Counted from the first letter of the stretch, positions 1-7,565 are shown. The stretch is DNA of 8,536 bases from Pseudomonadota bacterium (GCA_015222915.1 JADFWE010000365.1:1-8536), one strand, 5' to 3'. Made by a program: numbers and translations. Notes: generated from the sequence alone by a model not told the origin.

Positions 1-737
1 ACCGTATGTTTACCGATCTCGACATTGTGGCCAACCTGCACCAGGTTATCGATCTTCACACCGTCATGGATTATCGTGTCATGCAGCGCTCCGCGATCGA
101 TGGTGGAATTTGCGCCTATCTCGACATCATTACCTATCTGCACATTGCCTATCTGGGGAATCTTCAGGTAGGCATCTCCGTCACGCTCATAACCGAAACC
201 ATCGGCACCGATGACCACACCGGAAAAGAAGATGCAGTTGCTGCCGATCTGCGTCCGGTAGCCGATACTCACGTTAGCATTGACTATTGTATTATCACCG
301 ATACTGACGTCATTTTCGACAACGCTGCCGGCACCGATCTGCACATTCTCGCCCAGGCTAACGCCCGACTGCAAGACGACATTCTCACCGATATACACGC
401 TGCCAGGAACATTCACACCTTCGGCTATAACCGCACTGGCACAGATACCACTGGCGCGAAGCTTGGCCGGATTTAACAGGCGCGTCGCTTTTACGAACGC
501 CAGCCGGGGATTGTCCGCCACCAGAAACGACTTATCACTGTCCTGCAGCCATTCTTCTTTGGTGATGATGGCTGACGCTTTCGTGGTCTCGATCTTATCC
601 AGATATTTCGGATTGTAGATAAATGCCAGGTATCCGCTCCCTGCAGAATCGATATCAGCGACATTTTCAATCGAACAGTCAGCACCGTGCAGGCGGCAAT
701 CGATCTTCTCTGCAAGTTCGGAAAGTTTTATGGCCAT
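1..737 (-). CDS. lpxD: LpxD, UDP-3-O-(3-hydroxyacyl)glucosamine N-acyltransferase (partial, C-terminus beyond window)
   Basis: LpxD transfers a 3-hydroxyacyl chain from acyl carrier protein to the 2-amino group of UDP-3-O-acylglucosamine, the third step of lipid A synthesis, in the cytoplasm as a homotrimer. The frame is open from ATG at 737 to the left edge, giving 245 complete codons; E. coli LpxD is 341 residues, so roughly 95 are missing. Residues 1-95 match the N-terminal uridine-binding domain (start MAIKLSELAEKID, then FIYNPKY near 44-50). From about residue 100 there are repeated hexapeptides of the left-handed beta-helix type (IGENV, IGAGS, IGDNT). The family landmarks GADGFGY, KIPQIG and STIDRGALHDT are present. 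QVGHNVEIG contains His237, which aligns with the catalytic His239 of E. coli. The start has no strong Shine-Dalgarno sequence and lies 76 nt after skp, so it is probably co-transcribed. fabZ and lpxA would be expected beyond the edge. Confidence 0.97.
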   Translation of the reverse strand, partial: MAIKLSELAEKIDCRLHGADCSIENVADIDSAGSGYLAFIYNPKYLDKIETTKASAIITKEEWLQDSDKSFLVADNPRLAFVKATRLLNPAKLRASGICASAVIAEGVNVPGSVYIGENVVLQSGVSLGENVQIGAGSVVENDVSIGDNTIVNANVSIGYRTQIGSNCIFFSGVVIGADGFGYERDGDAYLKIPQIGNVQIGNDVEIGANSTIDRGALHDTIIHDGVKIDNLVQVGHNVEIGKHT

Positions 738-813
738 TACGCTATCTGAAAAATACGCTCAACGATAAATCGCTTACGAGCAAAGCTGGAAACCGGCTTG
801 TTTTTTCTTCTTC

Positions 814-1323
814 CTATTTCTTCTTAAAGGCTGCTTTCATATTTTCCAGCACCTTGTCAGTGATATCAAGCTTAGGATCCGCAAACGCGACACCTTCACT
901 GAGCACCAGAGAGTATTTACCCTTTTTAGCGATATCGTCGATGATGCCTCTGACCTGCTGCTGCAAGACTGCCAGTTCCTGATTTCTTACCGTGCTAACT
1001 TCCTGCGACAGTATTGCTTCTTTCTGTTTCAACTTCTGAATCTTGGTGATGATGTTCTTCTTCAGCTCGTTCAGCTTGTCTTCAGTCATCACAAGCTCGT
1101 TACGCTTGTAATTCTCCTGCATACCGGTGATCTCTTTTTCCAGTTTTTTCAGACCATCACGATCCGGGCCGAAACGCTCCATCATGCTGGTATTAACCGC
1201 ATCTACCTGAGGGGCCTCGGTCAAAATCCTCTCGACACTGACCACACCGATTTTCAGATCGGCCGCCAACGCAGTCGAAGACAGAAAGACGGATACCAAT
1301 AAACCTAATACTATTTTTTTCAC
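814..1323 (-). CDS. skp: Skp/OmpH family periplasmic chaperone
   Basis: Skp is a trimeric periplasmic holdase that binds unfolded outer-membrane proteins as they leave the Sec translocon and carries them toward the BAM complex. I chose the GTG at 1323 (169 aa) because an AAGGAGA Shine-Dalgarno sits 8 nt upstream and the protein then begins with a classic signal peptide: KK at residues 2-3, a hydrophobic core, and cleavage likely after ALA at 18-20. An in-frame ATG at 1392 would add 23 residues that overlap bamA and lack signal-peptide character. The mature part starts with DLKIGVVSVERIL, matching the OmpH/Skp family start. Residues about 45-125 are rich in K, E, Q and L and should form the long coiled-coil arms. 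The C-terminal SLVLSEGVAFADPKLDITDKVL segment returns to the trimer core and resembles E. coli Skp. Length is close to the family norm (E. coli 161). Confidence 0.95.
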   Translation of the reverse strand: MKKIVLGLLVSVFLSSTALAADLKIGVVSVERILTEAPQVDAVNTSMMERFGPDRDGLKKLEKEITGMQENYKRNELVMTEDKLNELKKNIITKIQKLKQKEAILSQEVSTVRNQELAVLQQQVRGIIDDIAKKGKYSLVLSEGVAFADPKLDITDKVLENMKAAFKKK

Positions 1324-1331
1324 TTTTGTTT

Positions 1332-1338
1332 TCTCCTT
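1332..1338 (-). promoter_or_regulatory. Shine-Dalgarno of skp, overlapping bamA stop
   Basis: AAGGAGA on the minus strand is the strongest ribosome binding site I found in the window. It lies 8 nt before the GTG start of skp and shares two bases with the bamA TAA stop (1337-1339). It fixes the skp start at 1323 and suggests that skp translation is coupled to, or directly follows, bamA termination. Confidence 0.9.
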
Positions 1339-3667
1339 AGAAGAATGAACCAATACTAAACTGGAATGACCGGAGCCTGTCGCCCGGAACACTGTTAATG
1401 GTTTTCGCGTAACTAAAACGTAACGGACCGATCGGTGAAATCCATACCAGAGACAGACCGTATGAACTTCTCAGCTGATCAGCCTGAAAACCATTGGTAC
1501 CGAGCGGTGCATCGAAGGTATTGAAATTATCCAAAAATACGTTACCCACATCGACAAATGCACTCAGCCGTACCGAAGTCGGCGGCTTCTCTATAAATGG
1601 TATAGGAAATATGTAATCTGCGCCACCTGTTACCCGCATATTACCACCGATAGGCAGACCTGTTAACGGATCACGAGGACCTAACGAGTTTGAGTCATAA
1701 CCGCGAACCGTGCGGATACCACCGGCGAAATAACGTTCGAAGAACGGTAACTCACTGGTATTACCGTAACCGCCACCATAGGCAAGATTGCCACGCAGCA
1801 ACATGGTCGTTGCGCTGGTCACCGGAAAATAGTTATTGGTGATGAAGGTCGCTTTATAATATTCGAGATCACTGCCCGGTATGGTCATGTTCACACCGAT
1901 GGTGTGCTGCGTACCGGTGCTCGCAAATACGGTTCGGTTGCGGGTATCATGCGAGAAGCTGGCATTGATGGTCAGACTCCGGTACAGGCTCTGGCCATCA
2001 TGCGAGACCAGAAACTTAGTTACATCTAATGACGGATTGATTGTTGATGGTGTGATATTGATCTGACTGTAGCCATAACCGAGGCTCACGGTATTAAACT
2101 CAGAAAGCGGTACCCCGTAACTGACATTGACATCACCTGAATCCGTCTGGAAATTATTGATATCCTGCTCAGCAGCATCCCTCTGCCGGTAGGATGCGCT
2201 CACCGTGCGGCTGATACCATCCAGCGTGTAATACGGGTTGGTATATGCCGCGCTGTAGATGGTATTAGCACGGTCAGTATTGACGTTCAACGAGAGGCGT
2301 TTGCCGGTGCCGAACAGATTTTCCTGTGTCAGACCGACATTGAATAATAGCCCCTGGGTCTGCGAGAAACCGGCACCGATGTTAAAGCTGCCAGCCAGTT
2401 TTTCTTCCAGGCTGACTGTCAGATCCACCTGGTTATTACTGCCGGGTACCGGAACGGTATCGATATTGACTGTTTCCACGTAGGGCAAACGCTGGATACG
2501 TATCTTGGAACGTTCCAGCAGATCACTGGCCAGGATAGAACCTTCCATGAGACGCATCTCACGGCGGAACACCTGGTCCTGGGTACTGTCGTTACCGAAG
2601 ATATTTATCCGGCGCACATAGACTTTCTCACCCGGGATCACATGATAGGTGAGCGCGACTTTCTTCTTCTCGTCGTCGATGACAGGTGATATCTTTACCT
2701 CGGAAAAAGCATAACCGATACGACCCATCTGGTTCTCAAGACGCTTTTTGCTGGCGGTCATCAGACTGCGGGAAAAATACATGCCCTGACGCGTCATGAT
2801 CTGCGATTTCATGGTCTGGCGATTGACCACCATCTCACCGGTCAGGTCAGAAGACGATATCTTGTAACGGTCACCTTCGACGACATTGATGGTGATGTAG
2901 ATATCCTGCTTGTTCGGCGTGATCGATACCTGCGTAGATTCGATATTAAACCGGATATAACCGCGGTCAAGATAATAGGAACGGATGGTTTCCAGATCAG
3001 CATTCAGTTTGGGTTTTGAATAATCATCGATCGATGAAAAGACAGCCAGCGAAGACGGTACGCCAGACTGCAGCTCATCGAGCAGGATGTCATCGTCATA
3101 AACATCATTACCGACGATATTGATGTGTTTGATCAGCGCCACCTGGCCTTCTGAGATGGTGATATTGATGTCGACGCGGTTCTGATCCAGCTCGGTCACT
3201 TCGGTGGTCAGCTTGACGCCGTATTTACCCTGACTGAAGTACACCCGCTCCAGCTCCAGCGTTAACTTTTCCAGTAGCGAACGGTTGTAGATCTGGCCAC
3301 GGGTAACGCCGATATCCAGCAAGGCGTCCTTCAGGGCATCATCATCGATATCCGAGTTACCGGAGAACTCCACATTGGCGATCGACGGCCTCTCTTTCAC
3401 CCTGACGATCAGGGTATCGTTTTCACGAAAGAACCTCACATCAGCAAAGAAGCCGGTCTTATAGAGTTCGCTGACCGCGTAGGTGACCTGATCATCATCG
3501 ATAGGGTCGCCCACTGCGATCGGCAGGTAATTTAATAATGTGCCGTCCGGCAGGCGCTGCAGACCTTCGAGTTTTATCTCTGACACAGTGAATGTATCGG
3601 CATGTGCGAAAAATGCACAGACGCTGTTAAGCAGAACAATAATTAAGATTCTATTGATAAATGGCAT
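1337..3667 (-). CDS. bamA: BamA, outer membrane protein assembly factor (Omp85 family)
   Basis: BamA is the essential core of the BAM complex, which folds and inserts beta-barrel proteins into the outer membrane. The 776-aa product is a little shorter than E. coli BamA (810). Residues 1-23 form a signal peptide with likely cleavage after AHA before Asp24. Five POTRA domains follow, approximately at 24-94, 95-175, 176-266, 267-347 and 348-422, each opening with the I-x-G pattern or a close variant (IKLEGL, VEFSGN, INIVGN, INIFGN). The 16-strand barrel spans about 423-776. It has the conserved lid-loop motif as VRGY at 654-657 (VRGF in E. coli), preceded by ELPFFERYFAGG, and the family's NSLGPRD just after. 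The chain ends in aromatic residues (SIGSFF), the usual beta-signal type end for an outer-membrane barrel. The start at 3667 lacks a strong Shine-Dalgarno. It is preceded by its own promoter candidate at 3765-3773 and followed directly by skp. Confidence 0.98.
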   Translation of the reverse strand: MPFINRILIIVLLNSVCAFFAHADTFTVSEIKLEGLQRLPDGTLLNYLPIAVGDPIDDDQVTYAVSELYKTGFFADVRFFRENDTLIVRVKERPSIANVEFSGNSDIDDDALKDALLDIGVTRGQIYNRSLLEKLTLELERVYFSQGKYGVKLTTEVTELDQNRVDINITISEGQVALIKHINIVGNDVYDDDILLDELQSGVPSSLAVFSSIDDYSKPKLNADLETIRSYYLDRGYIRFNIESTQVSITPNKQDIYITINVVEGDRYKISSSDLTGEMVVNRQTMKSQIMTRQGMYFSRSLMTASKKRLENQMGRIGYAFSEVKISPVIDDEKKKVALTYHVIPGEKVYVRRINIFGNDSTQDQVFRREMRLMEGSILASDLLERSKIRIQRLPYVETVNIDTVPVPGSNNQVDLTVSLEEKLAGSFNIGAGFSQTQGLLFNVGLTQENLFGTGKRLSLNVNTDRANTIYSAAYTNPYYTLDGISRTVSASYRQRDAAEQDINNFQTDSGDVNVSYGVPLSEFNTVSLGYGYSQINITPSTINPSLDVTKFLVSHDGQSLYRSLTINASFSHDTRNRTVFASTGTQHTIGVNMTIPGSDLEYYKATFITNNYFPVTSATTMLLRGNLAYGGGYGNTSELPFFERYFAGGIRTVRGYDSNSLGPRDPLTGLPIGGNMRVTGGADYIFPIPFIEKPPTSVRLSAFVDVGNVFLDNFNTFDAPLGTNGFQADQLRSSYGLSLVWISPIGPLRFSYAKTINSVPGDRLRSFQFSIGSFF

Positions 3668-3764
3668 ACAGCTTATGAAATTTTGCTCGTCTCTGATTCA
3701 TTCCGTTGCGTAATTTTATGAACCGGAACCAGAGGAACAGAACAGCGCAAAATCAGCGTGCCGC

Positions 3765-3773
3765 ATTATAACA
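3765..3773 (-). promoter_or_regulatory. Extended -10 promoter candidate upstream of bamA
   Basis: On the minus strand the sequence TGTTATAAT gives a perfect -10 hexamer (TATAAT, 3770-3765) with a TG extension one base upstream (3773-3772), the hallmark of extended -10 sigma-70 promoters. No good -35 lies at 16-18 bp; TTGATA occurs but 21 bp away. Transcription would start near 3757, leaving a leader of about 90 nt before bamA. It lies in the 227-nt rseP-bamA gap, the largest in the cluster. In E. coli bamA also has a separate promoter, a sigma-E one; I see no convincing GGAACTT-type sigma-E -35 here. Confidence 0.6.
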
Positions 3774-3786
3774 GGTGAATAAGGAA

Positions 3787-3894
3787 TCATGTATCAATCG
3801 TAGGCTCAGGAGCCGGTTTTTTGCCTTTAGTGGCCTTGTTTCCGGCCTTGTTATTATTGTTGCAGGCTGACCAGAAAGCCTGTTCGAGCACTCT
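3787..3894 (-). other. In-frame open stretch behind the rseP TAG stop (possible readthrough tail or decayed C-terminus)
   Basis: After the rseP TAG (3897-3895) the same frame stays open for 35 codons until TGA at 3789-3787. The encoded sequence starts RVLEQAFWSAC, continues with a run of four Asn, then a Lys/Ala/Gly-rich part, and ends KKPAPEPTIDT. This composition looks like a disordered basic C-terminal tail rather than random sequence. A GTG at 3891 in the same frame could also start a 34-aa ORF, but it has no ribosome binding site. E. coli RseP ends close to where this TAG lies, so the TAG may simply be the normal stop and the open stretch may be chance. Confidence 0.25.
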
Positions 3895-5343
3895 CTACTG
3901 TACCAGCCGTTGTATATCATTGAAGATAGCGATGCTCATCAGCAGGGCCAGCAGGGCGATACCTACCTGCTGTCCGCGCATCTCAAAAGCTTCCGATACC
4001 GGCGAGCCCTTGATCATCTCGATGAGGTAATAGAACAGATGACCGCCATCGAGCATCGGTATAGGCAGCAGGTTCAGCACACCGAGGCTGACCGAGATAA
4101 CGGCGAGGAACGACAGGAAAGCGACCAGGCCGATACTCGCAGTCACTCCAGCATAGGTCGCGATCGTTATCGGACCGGAGATATTCGATAATGCCGCTTC
4201 GCCTGATACCATCTTCCATAACACGCGTAAGGTCAGCGAAGACATATCCCAGGTTTTAACCACAGCTTTTTCAGCAGCTTCCACCGGTGAATATTCGATA
4301 TGCGCGATCAGTTGCTGGCGCACCGACTCAGGAATATGCTGATATGCACCGATATAGCCCTGCTCAGTTTCGGTCTCGACGGTTTTATTCGCCGTTTTCT
4401 CCGTGGTTTTTACTTTGCGACTCTGCGGGATAACGGTTAGCTCGACTTCTTCCCCTGCATCAACCCTTGCAACACCCTCTGCGTCATCGCCGCCAGCCGT
4501 CCGCAATACCACAAACTGCATCGCCCGGTTAGGTTTCAAACGTATCATCTCCACCAGTGTTTTCCACTGCGTGACCTCGACACCATCAACCCGGATCACG
4601 ATATCACCTTTTTGCAGGCCAGCGTTCTCAGCAGCACCCTGCCCGACGACACCACCGATCTCGGGTTGCAGGTCAGGCCACCACTGATTGAAGCCGAGGC
4701 GATTGAAGATATCGCCTTCTTCTTCGAGCAGATGCATATCACCCAGAGCCAGCTGACGTGTCGTTTCAGAACCGTCTTCAGTGCGCACCCGTACAGGAAT
4801 CGTTCCACCGTCCAGCCCCTGATCCAGCACCTGCAGCCTGAACTCATTCCATGAACGCACCGGCGTCTCAGCGACCAGCAGAATCTCGTCACGGTTGTTA
4901 AAACCGGCCTTTGCTGCGATGCTGTCAGCATCGACTTCACCGACAAACGGTCGGTCGACCGTGGTACCGAGCATGAACACCACCCAGTACAGAACGATCG
5001 CCAGCATGAAGTTAAACGCCGGTCCGGCAAAAACGATGGCAGAGCGTTTGACCAGACTCTGGTTATTAAACGCCCGCTTGCGGTCGGCTTCGGCAACATC
5101 GCCTTCCCGCTCATCCAGCATCTTCACGTAACCGCCCAGTGGAATGGCTGCGATGACATATTCGATATCATCACCTTCGGGCGTTCTCCTGCACCATTTT
5201 AATAGCGGTTTGCCAAAACCGACGGAGAAACGCAGAACCTTGACGCCTGCCTTACGCGCCACCCAGTAATGGCCGAATTCATGGAAGGTGACCAGTACGC
5301 CGATGGCGACGATGAAGAAAAAGATATTGTGCAAAATGCTCAT
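3895..5343 (-). CDS. rseP: RseP, site-2 intramembrane zinc metalloprotease
   Basis: RseP cuts the anti-sigma factor RseA within the inner membrane after DegS has trimmed it, releasing sigma-E; it also degrades leftover signal peptides. The 482-aa protein has the zinc-binding HEFGH motif at residues 21-25 in the first membrane helix and the third ligand Asp432 in PMLDGGH, the conserved LDG motif near the C-terminus. The IPLGGYVKM segment (67-75) matches the membrane-reentrant beta-loop. Membrane helices are expected near 5-27, 103-125, 400-425 and 455-475. Between them lie two tandem PDZ domains, roughly 127-220 and 225-306, with the ligand-groove pattern (AGLQKGDIVIRVDG, 241-254). The protein is about 30 residues longer than E. 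coli RseP, mostly because of Lys/Thr/Glu-rich insertions near 284-296 and 310-328 at the end of PDZ2. There is no clear Shine-Dalgarno. It lies 50 nt after dxr, in a cluster with the envelope genes that the sigma-E response usually protects. Confidence 0.97.
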   Translation of the reverse strand: MSILHNIFFFIVAIGVLVTFHEFGHYWVARKAGVKVLRFSVGFGKPLLKWCRRTPEGDDIEYVIAAIPLGGYVKMLDEREGDVAEADRKRAFNNQSLVKRSAIVFAGPAFNFMLAIVLYWVVFMLGTTVDRPFVGEVDADSIAAKAGFNNRDEILLVAETPVRSWNEFRLQVLDQGLDGGTIPVRVRTEDGSETTRQLALGDMHLLEEEGDIFNRLGFNQWWPDLQPEIGGVVGQGAAENAGLQKGDIVIRVDGVEVTQWKTLVEMIRLKPNRAMQFVVLRTAGGDDAEGVARVDAGEEVELTVIPQSRKVKTTEKTANKTVETETEQGYIGAYQHIPESVRQQLIAHIEYSPVEAAEKAVVKTWDMSSLTLRVLWKMVSGEAALSNISGPITIATYAGVTASIGLVAFLSFLAVISVSLGVLNLLPIPMLDGGHLFYYLIEMIKGSPVSEAFEMRGQQVGIALLALLMSIAIFNDIQRLVQ

Positions 5344-5354
5344 AAATTATTTTA

Positions 5355-5391
5355 AAACCTGAGTTTTGTTAAACCTGCTTTGTTAAACCCG
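5355..5391. repeat. Short tandem repeats in the dxr-rseP gap
   Basis: The 11-mer TTTGTTAAACC occurs at 5365-5375 and again at 5379-5389, a period of 14 bp. A diverged third copy retaining AAACCTG lies at 5355-5361. The repeats fill most of the 50-nt spacer between the dxr stop and the rseP start. Replication slippage is the simplest origin. They place no good ribosome binding site before rseP. Confidence 0.6.
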
Positions 5392-5393
5392 CC

Positions 5394-6617
5394 TTATTGG
5401 GCCCGCAGTATTTCAGCGATGCAGTCGTTACATATCTGCCTGGCCATCACATCGGCGGCCTGTATGGCTGCCAGAGAATCCACCTTATCAGAGATGTCCG
5501 CTTTATCCAGCGTCTGTTCGATTAATCTTGCGATATCAGTGAAACCTATCTGTTCGTTTAAAAAGGCTTCCACTGCAATCTCATTGGCAGCATTTAACAC
5601 GATAGTCGCCGTTCCGCCCATCCCTATCGCCCGGTAACACAGCCCCAGACACGGAAAACGCTCCAGGTCCGGTTTTTCGAAGTCTAGTTTTGCGACCTCA
5701 AAAATGTCCAGTGGTTCAACGCCGGAAACGATTCGCTCAGGCCATGCCAGTGCATGGGCTATCGGCGTACGCATGTCCGGGTTTCCCATCTGCGCCAGTA
5801 CACTGCCGTCACTGTACGACACCATGGAGTGGATCACACTCTGCGGGTGGATCACCACCTCGATATTGGCGATATCCATGTCGAATAACCAGTAGGCCTC
5901 GATCAGCTCCAGGCCTTTGTTCATCAGGGTTGCCGAATCGACCGAAATCTTTTTACCCATATCCCAGTTCGGATGATTCACCGCCTGTTCAGGTGTTACG
6001 TGTTCCAGCTGATCCGCAGTGAAACTTCTGAACGGCCCGCCGCTAGCGGTCAGCAGGATTTTTTCGATGCCGGCATTTACCTGCTGATTGGTCATTTTAA
6101 CCGATGAATGGTGCTGCGTCAGGCAATCCGGCATGCACTGGAATATCGCATTATGTTCGCTGTCTACCGGCATCAGTATGGCATCGTTGTCACGCGCGGT
6201 ATCCATGAACAGTTTACCGGACATCACCAGTGCTTCCTTATTGGCCAGCAGCACGCGTTTACCGGCTTTTGCAGCTGCAAGACTCGGTACCAGGCCCGCA
6301 GCACCGACGATAGCGGCCACCACACAGTCTACGTTCTGATCTTCCACCACCTGTAAGAGGCCTGCCTCCCCGCTTAGCACCCGGGTGTTTGAACCATCCG
6401 CCTGCAGCCGTTTCTCTAGTGTTTCGGCCGCATCGGTTTCAAACATGACAGCAAATTTCGGCTGCCACTTCAGGCACAGGCCTGCCATCGCATCGACGCT
6501 GGTATTCGCGGTCAGAGCATATATCTGATAAGAACCGGGGTGGCGGGCAACAACATCCAGCGTACTGCTGCCGATGCTGCCGGTCGCGCCCAGCAGGGTG
6601 ATCTGTGACGGCGTCAT
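5394..6617 (-). CDS. dxr: 1-deoxy-D-xylulose 5-phosphate reductoisomerase (DXR, IspC)
   Basis: DXR converts 1-deoxy-D-xylulose 5-phosphate to 2-C-methyl-D-erythritol 4-phosphate using NADPH and a divalent metal. It is the first committed step of the MEP isoprenoid pathway and the target of fosmidomycin. The 407-aa product (E. coli 398) opens with the dinucleotide-binding motif GATGSIG at residues 10-16. [14 protein letters not shown] sequence near 123-131 contains Lys127, matching the conserved NADPH-site lysine. The metal ligands appear as Asp152 and Glu154 ([10 protein letters not shown]) and Glu237 in NKGLE, with Asn233 and Lys234 as substrate-binding residues. SGGPFR (192-197) and [10 protein letters not shown] (257-266) are further family signatures. 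The ATG overlaps the cdsA stop as ATGA, so translation is probably coupled. The pathway feeds isopentenyl diphosphate to UppS, encoded two genes upstream. Confidence 0.98.
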   Translation of the reverse strand: MTPSQITLLGATGSIGSSTLDVVARHPGSYQIYALTANTSVDAMAGLCLKWQPKFAVMFETDAAETLEKRLQADGSNTRVLSGEAGLLQVVEDQNVDCVVAAIVGAAGLVPSLAAAKAGKRVLLANKEALVMSGKLFMDTARDNDAILMPVDSEHNAIFQCMPDCLTQHHSSVKMTNQQVNAGIEKILLTASGGPFRSFTADQLEHVTPEQAVNHPNWDMGKKISVDSATLMNKGLELIEAYWLFDMDIANIEVVIHPQSVIHSMVSYSDGSVLAQMGNPDMRTPIAHALAWPERIVSGVEPLDIFEVAKLDFEKPDLERFPCLGLCYRAIGMGGTATIVLNAANEIAVEAFLNEQIGFTDIARLIEQTLDKADISDKVDSLAAIQAADVMARQICNDCIAEILRAQ

Positions 6618-7432
6618 AGGGTGGTTACGATAAGCCAGTTATAACCGACGATAAATACCGGCATCGCCGCCAGTACACTGTCGATGCGGTCGAGTATACC
6701 GCCGTGTCCGGGCAATATATTGCCGCTGTCTTTAAGCCCTGCCTCGCGTTTAAGAAAGCTGAAATAAAGGTCACCGCCGACAGAGATGAACGTAAGTATG
6801 ATGGACAGCAATACCAGCAAGGCAGAATATTCGGTGTCGAGCTCGAAGTAATAACTGGCGACCAGGGTATATACTGACGTCGCGATGACGGCTCCTATCA
6901 GTCCTTCCTTGGTCTTGCCGGGACTGATATTGGGCGCCAGTTTGCGTTTACCGAATTTTTTTCCAGAGAAATAGGCACCGATATCCGCCACCCATACCAG
7001 CGATAGCGCATAGAACAGCCAGGCAGAACCCTGATACAGTGAGTGGATGTCATGCATGGCCAGGGCAGCAGCCGGCAGTACGATAAACGCAGCAAACAGT
7101 TTGTCTGCTCTAAAGGCTGAGCTGGCCGCTTTCGGGATGGCATATTTCAGATAATAAGTGACGCTGAACCACCACAGTACTGCGACGTAGATGATCCACA
7201 TCACGTAATCCTGCGCATACTGCTGGATCAGCCACACGGTGGCCACCATCACCATGGAAAAAGCCGCCCTGACAAGGCGCTGATGTATGCCGGCCAGCTT
7301 TGCCCATTCATAGGCAGAAACCAGTACGACGAACAGCAGGAAATAAAAAAACACTGTGCCCGGCTGGAAAAAGATGATCCAGACAACGAAGGCGGCAAGC
7401 GGGATGGCGGTTAATATTCTTTGATACAACAT
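6614..7432 (-). CDS. cdsA: Phosphatidate cytidylyltransferase (CDP-diacylglycerol synthase)
   Basis: CdsA makes CDP-diacylglycerol from phosphatidic acid and CTP at the inner membrane, the branch point for all bacterial phospholipids. The 272-aa protein is strongly hydrophobic, with about seven or eight predicted membrane helices. The family signature lies at residues 225-251: SFLKR, then KDSG, then [11 protein letters not shown], including the acidic and His residues that bind metal and nucleotide. The upstream [16 protein letters not shown] (147-162) and SPGKTKEG (170-177) blocks are also typical. The start at 7432 is the first ATG of the frame. There is no strong Shine-Dalgarno before it; the second codon is TTG, another possible initiator. 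It follows uppS after 138 nt and overlaps dxr by four bases. Length is close to that of other proteobacterial CdsA proteins. Confidence 0.97.
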   Translation of the reverse strand: MLYQRILTAIPLAAFVVWIIFFQPGTVFFYFLLFVVLVSAYEWAKLAGIHQRLVRAAFSMVMVATVWLIQQYAQDYVMWIIYVAVLWWFSVTYYLKYAIPKAASSAFRADKLFAAFIVLPAAALAMHDIHSLYQGSAWLFYALSLVWVADIGAYFSGKKFGKRKLAPNISPGKTKEGLIGAVIATSVYTLVASYYFELDTEYSALLVLLSIILTFISVGGDLYFSFLKREAGLKDSGNILPGHGGILDRIDSVLAAMPVFIVGYNWLIVTTL

Positions 7433-7473
7433 GTTTAGTCTGGCAGCTTGCCTCTGAGTGTGTTCTGAATCAG

Positions 7474-7479
7474 ATTATA
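7474..7479 (-). promoter_or_regulatory. Possible -10 box upstream of cdsA
   Basis: A perfect TATAAT on the minus strand (7479-7474) sits in an A/T-rich stretch 42 bp before the cdsA ATG. There is no TG extension and no recognisable -35 at 16-18 bp, so this may be chance. If used, it would give a leader of about 35 nt and start cdsA-dxr-rseP independently of uppS. Confidence 0.25.
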
Positions 7480-7498
7480 GTTATTATTATGATACTTA

Positions 7499-7535
7499 CT
7501 GAGGAGTAACGTAGTTTATGCAACATTCTCCTCAG
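7499..7535. repeat. 8-bp perfect inverted repeat in uppS-cdsA gap
   Basis: CTGAGGAG (7499-7506) and CTCCTCAG (7528-7535) are perfect reverse complements separated by 21 bp. In RNA this would be an 8-bp stem with a 21-nt loop. On DNA, the arm centres are 29 bp apart and lie just upstream of the TATAAT at 7474-7479, an arrangement that could also be an operator. It is not a terminator on either strand, as no T-run follows. Confidence 0.55.
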
Positions 7536-7538
7536 CAT

Positions 7539-7565
7539 CTGCTGTAGCAGTATTTGTCTACAGAC
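7539..7565. repeat. Two short palindromes just after uppS
   Basis: CTGCTGTAGCAG (7539-7550) and GTCTACAGAC (7556-7565) are palindromes with 5-bp and 4-bp arms and 2-nt centres. They lie directly behind the uppS stop and next to the larger inverted repeat at 7499-7535. Individually they are short enough to be chance. Together they make the spacer look structured, for example for 3'-end protection or processing of the uppS message. Confidence 0.35.

Noticed and set aside
6..476. 156-codon plus-strand open frame
   Set aside because: It is antisense to lpxD; its I/T/D-rich periodic translation mirrors the hexapeptide repeats of the real gene. No ribosome binding site or known domain.
739..813. 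In-frame continuation after the skp TAG
   Set aside because: The frame is open for about 24 codons, but the sequence has no tail-like character and skp already ends at the normal family length.
3806..3831. Plus-strand GGCTCAGGAGCC followed by GGTTTTTT, resembling a rho-independent terminator
   Set aside because: The stem is only 4-5 bp with a 2-4 nt loop, and there is no plus-strand gene upstream for it to end. On the minus strand the T-run is on the wrong side.
4596..5114. 172-codon minus-strand frame inside rseP
   Set aside because: It is a shadow in another frame of rseP, which has all catalytic motifs; the Ser/Arg/Cys/Trp-rich translation is typical of an out-of-frame reading.
7467..7544. 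Small minus-strand ORF in the uppS-cdsA gap starting ATGCTGAGGAGA
   Set aside because: About 22 codons, isoleucine-rich from an A/T-rich repeat, no upstream Shine-Dalgarno; the inverted repeat explains the sequence better.
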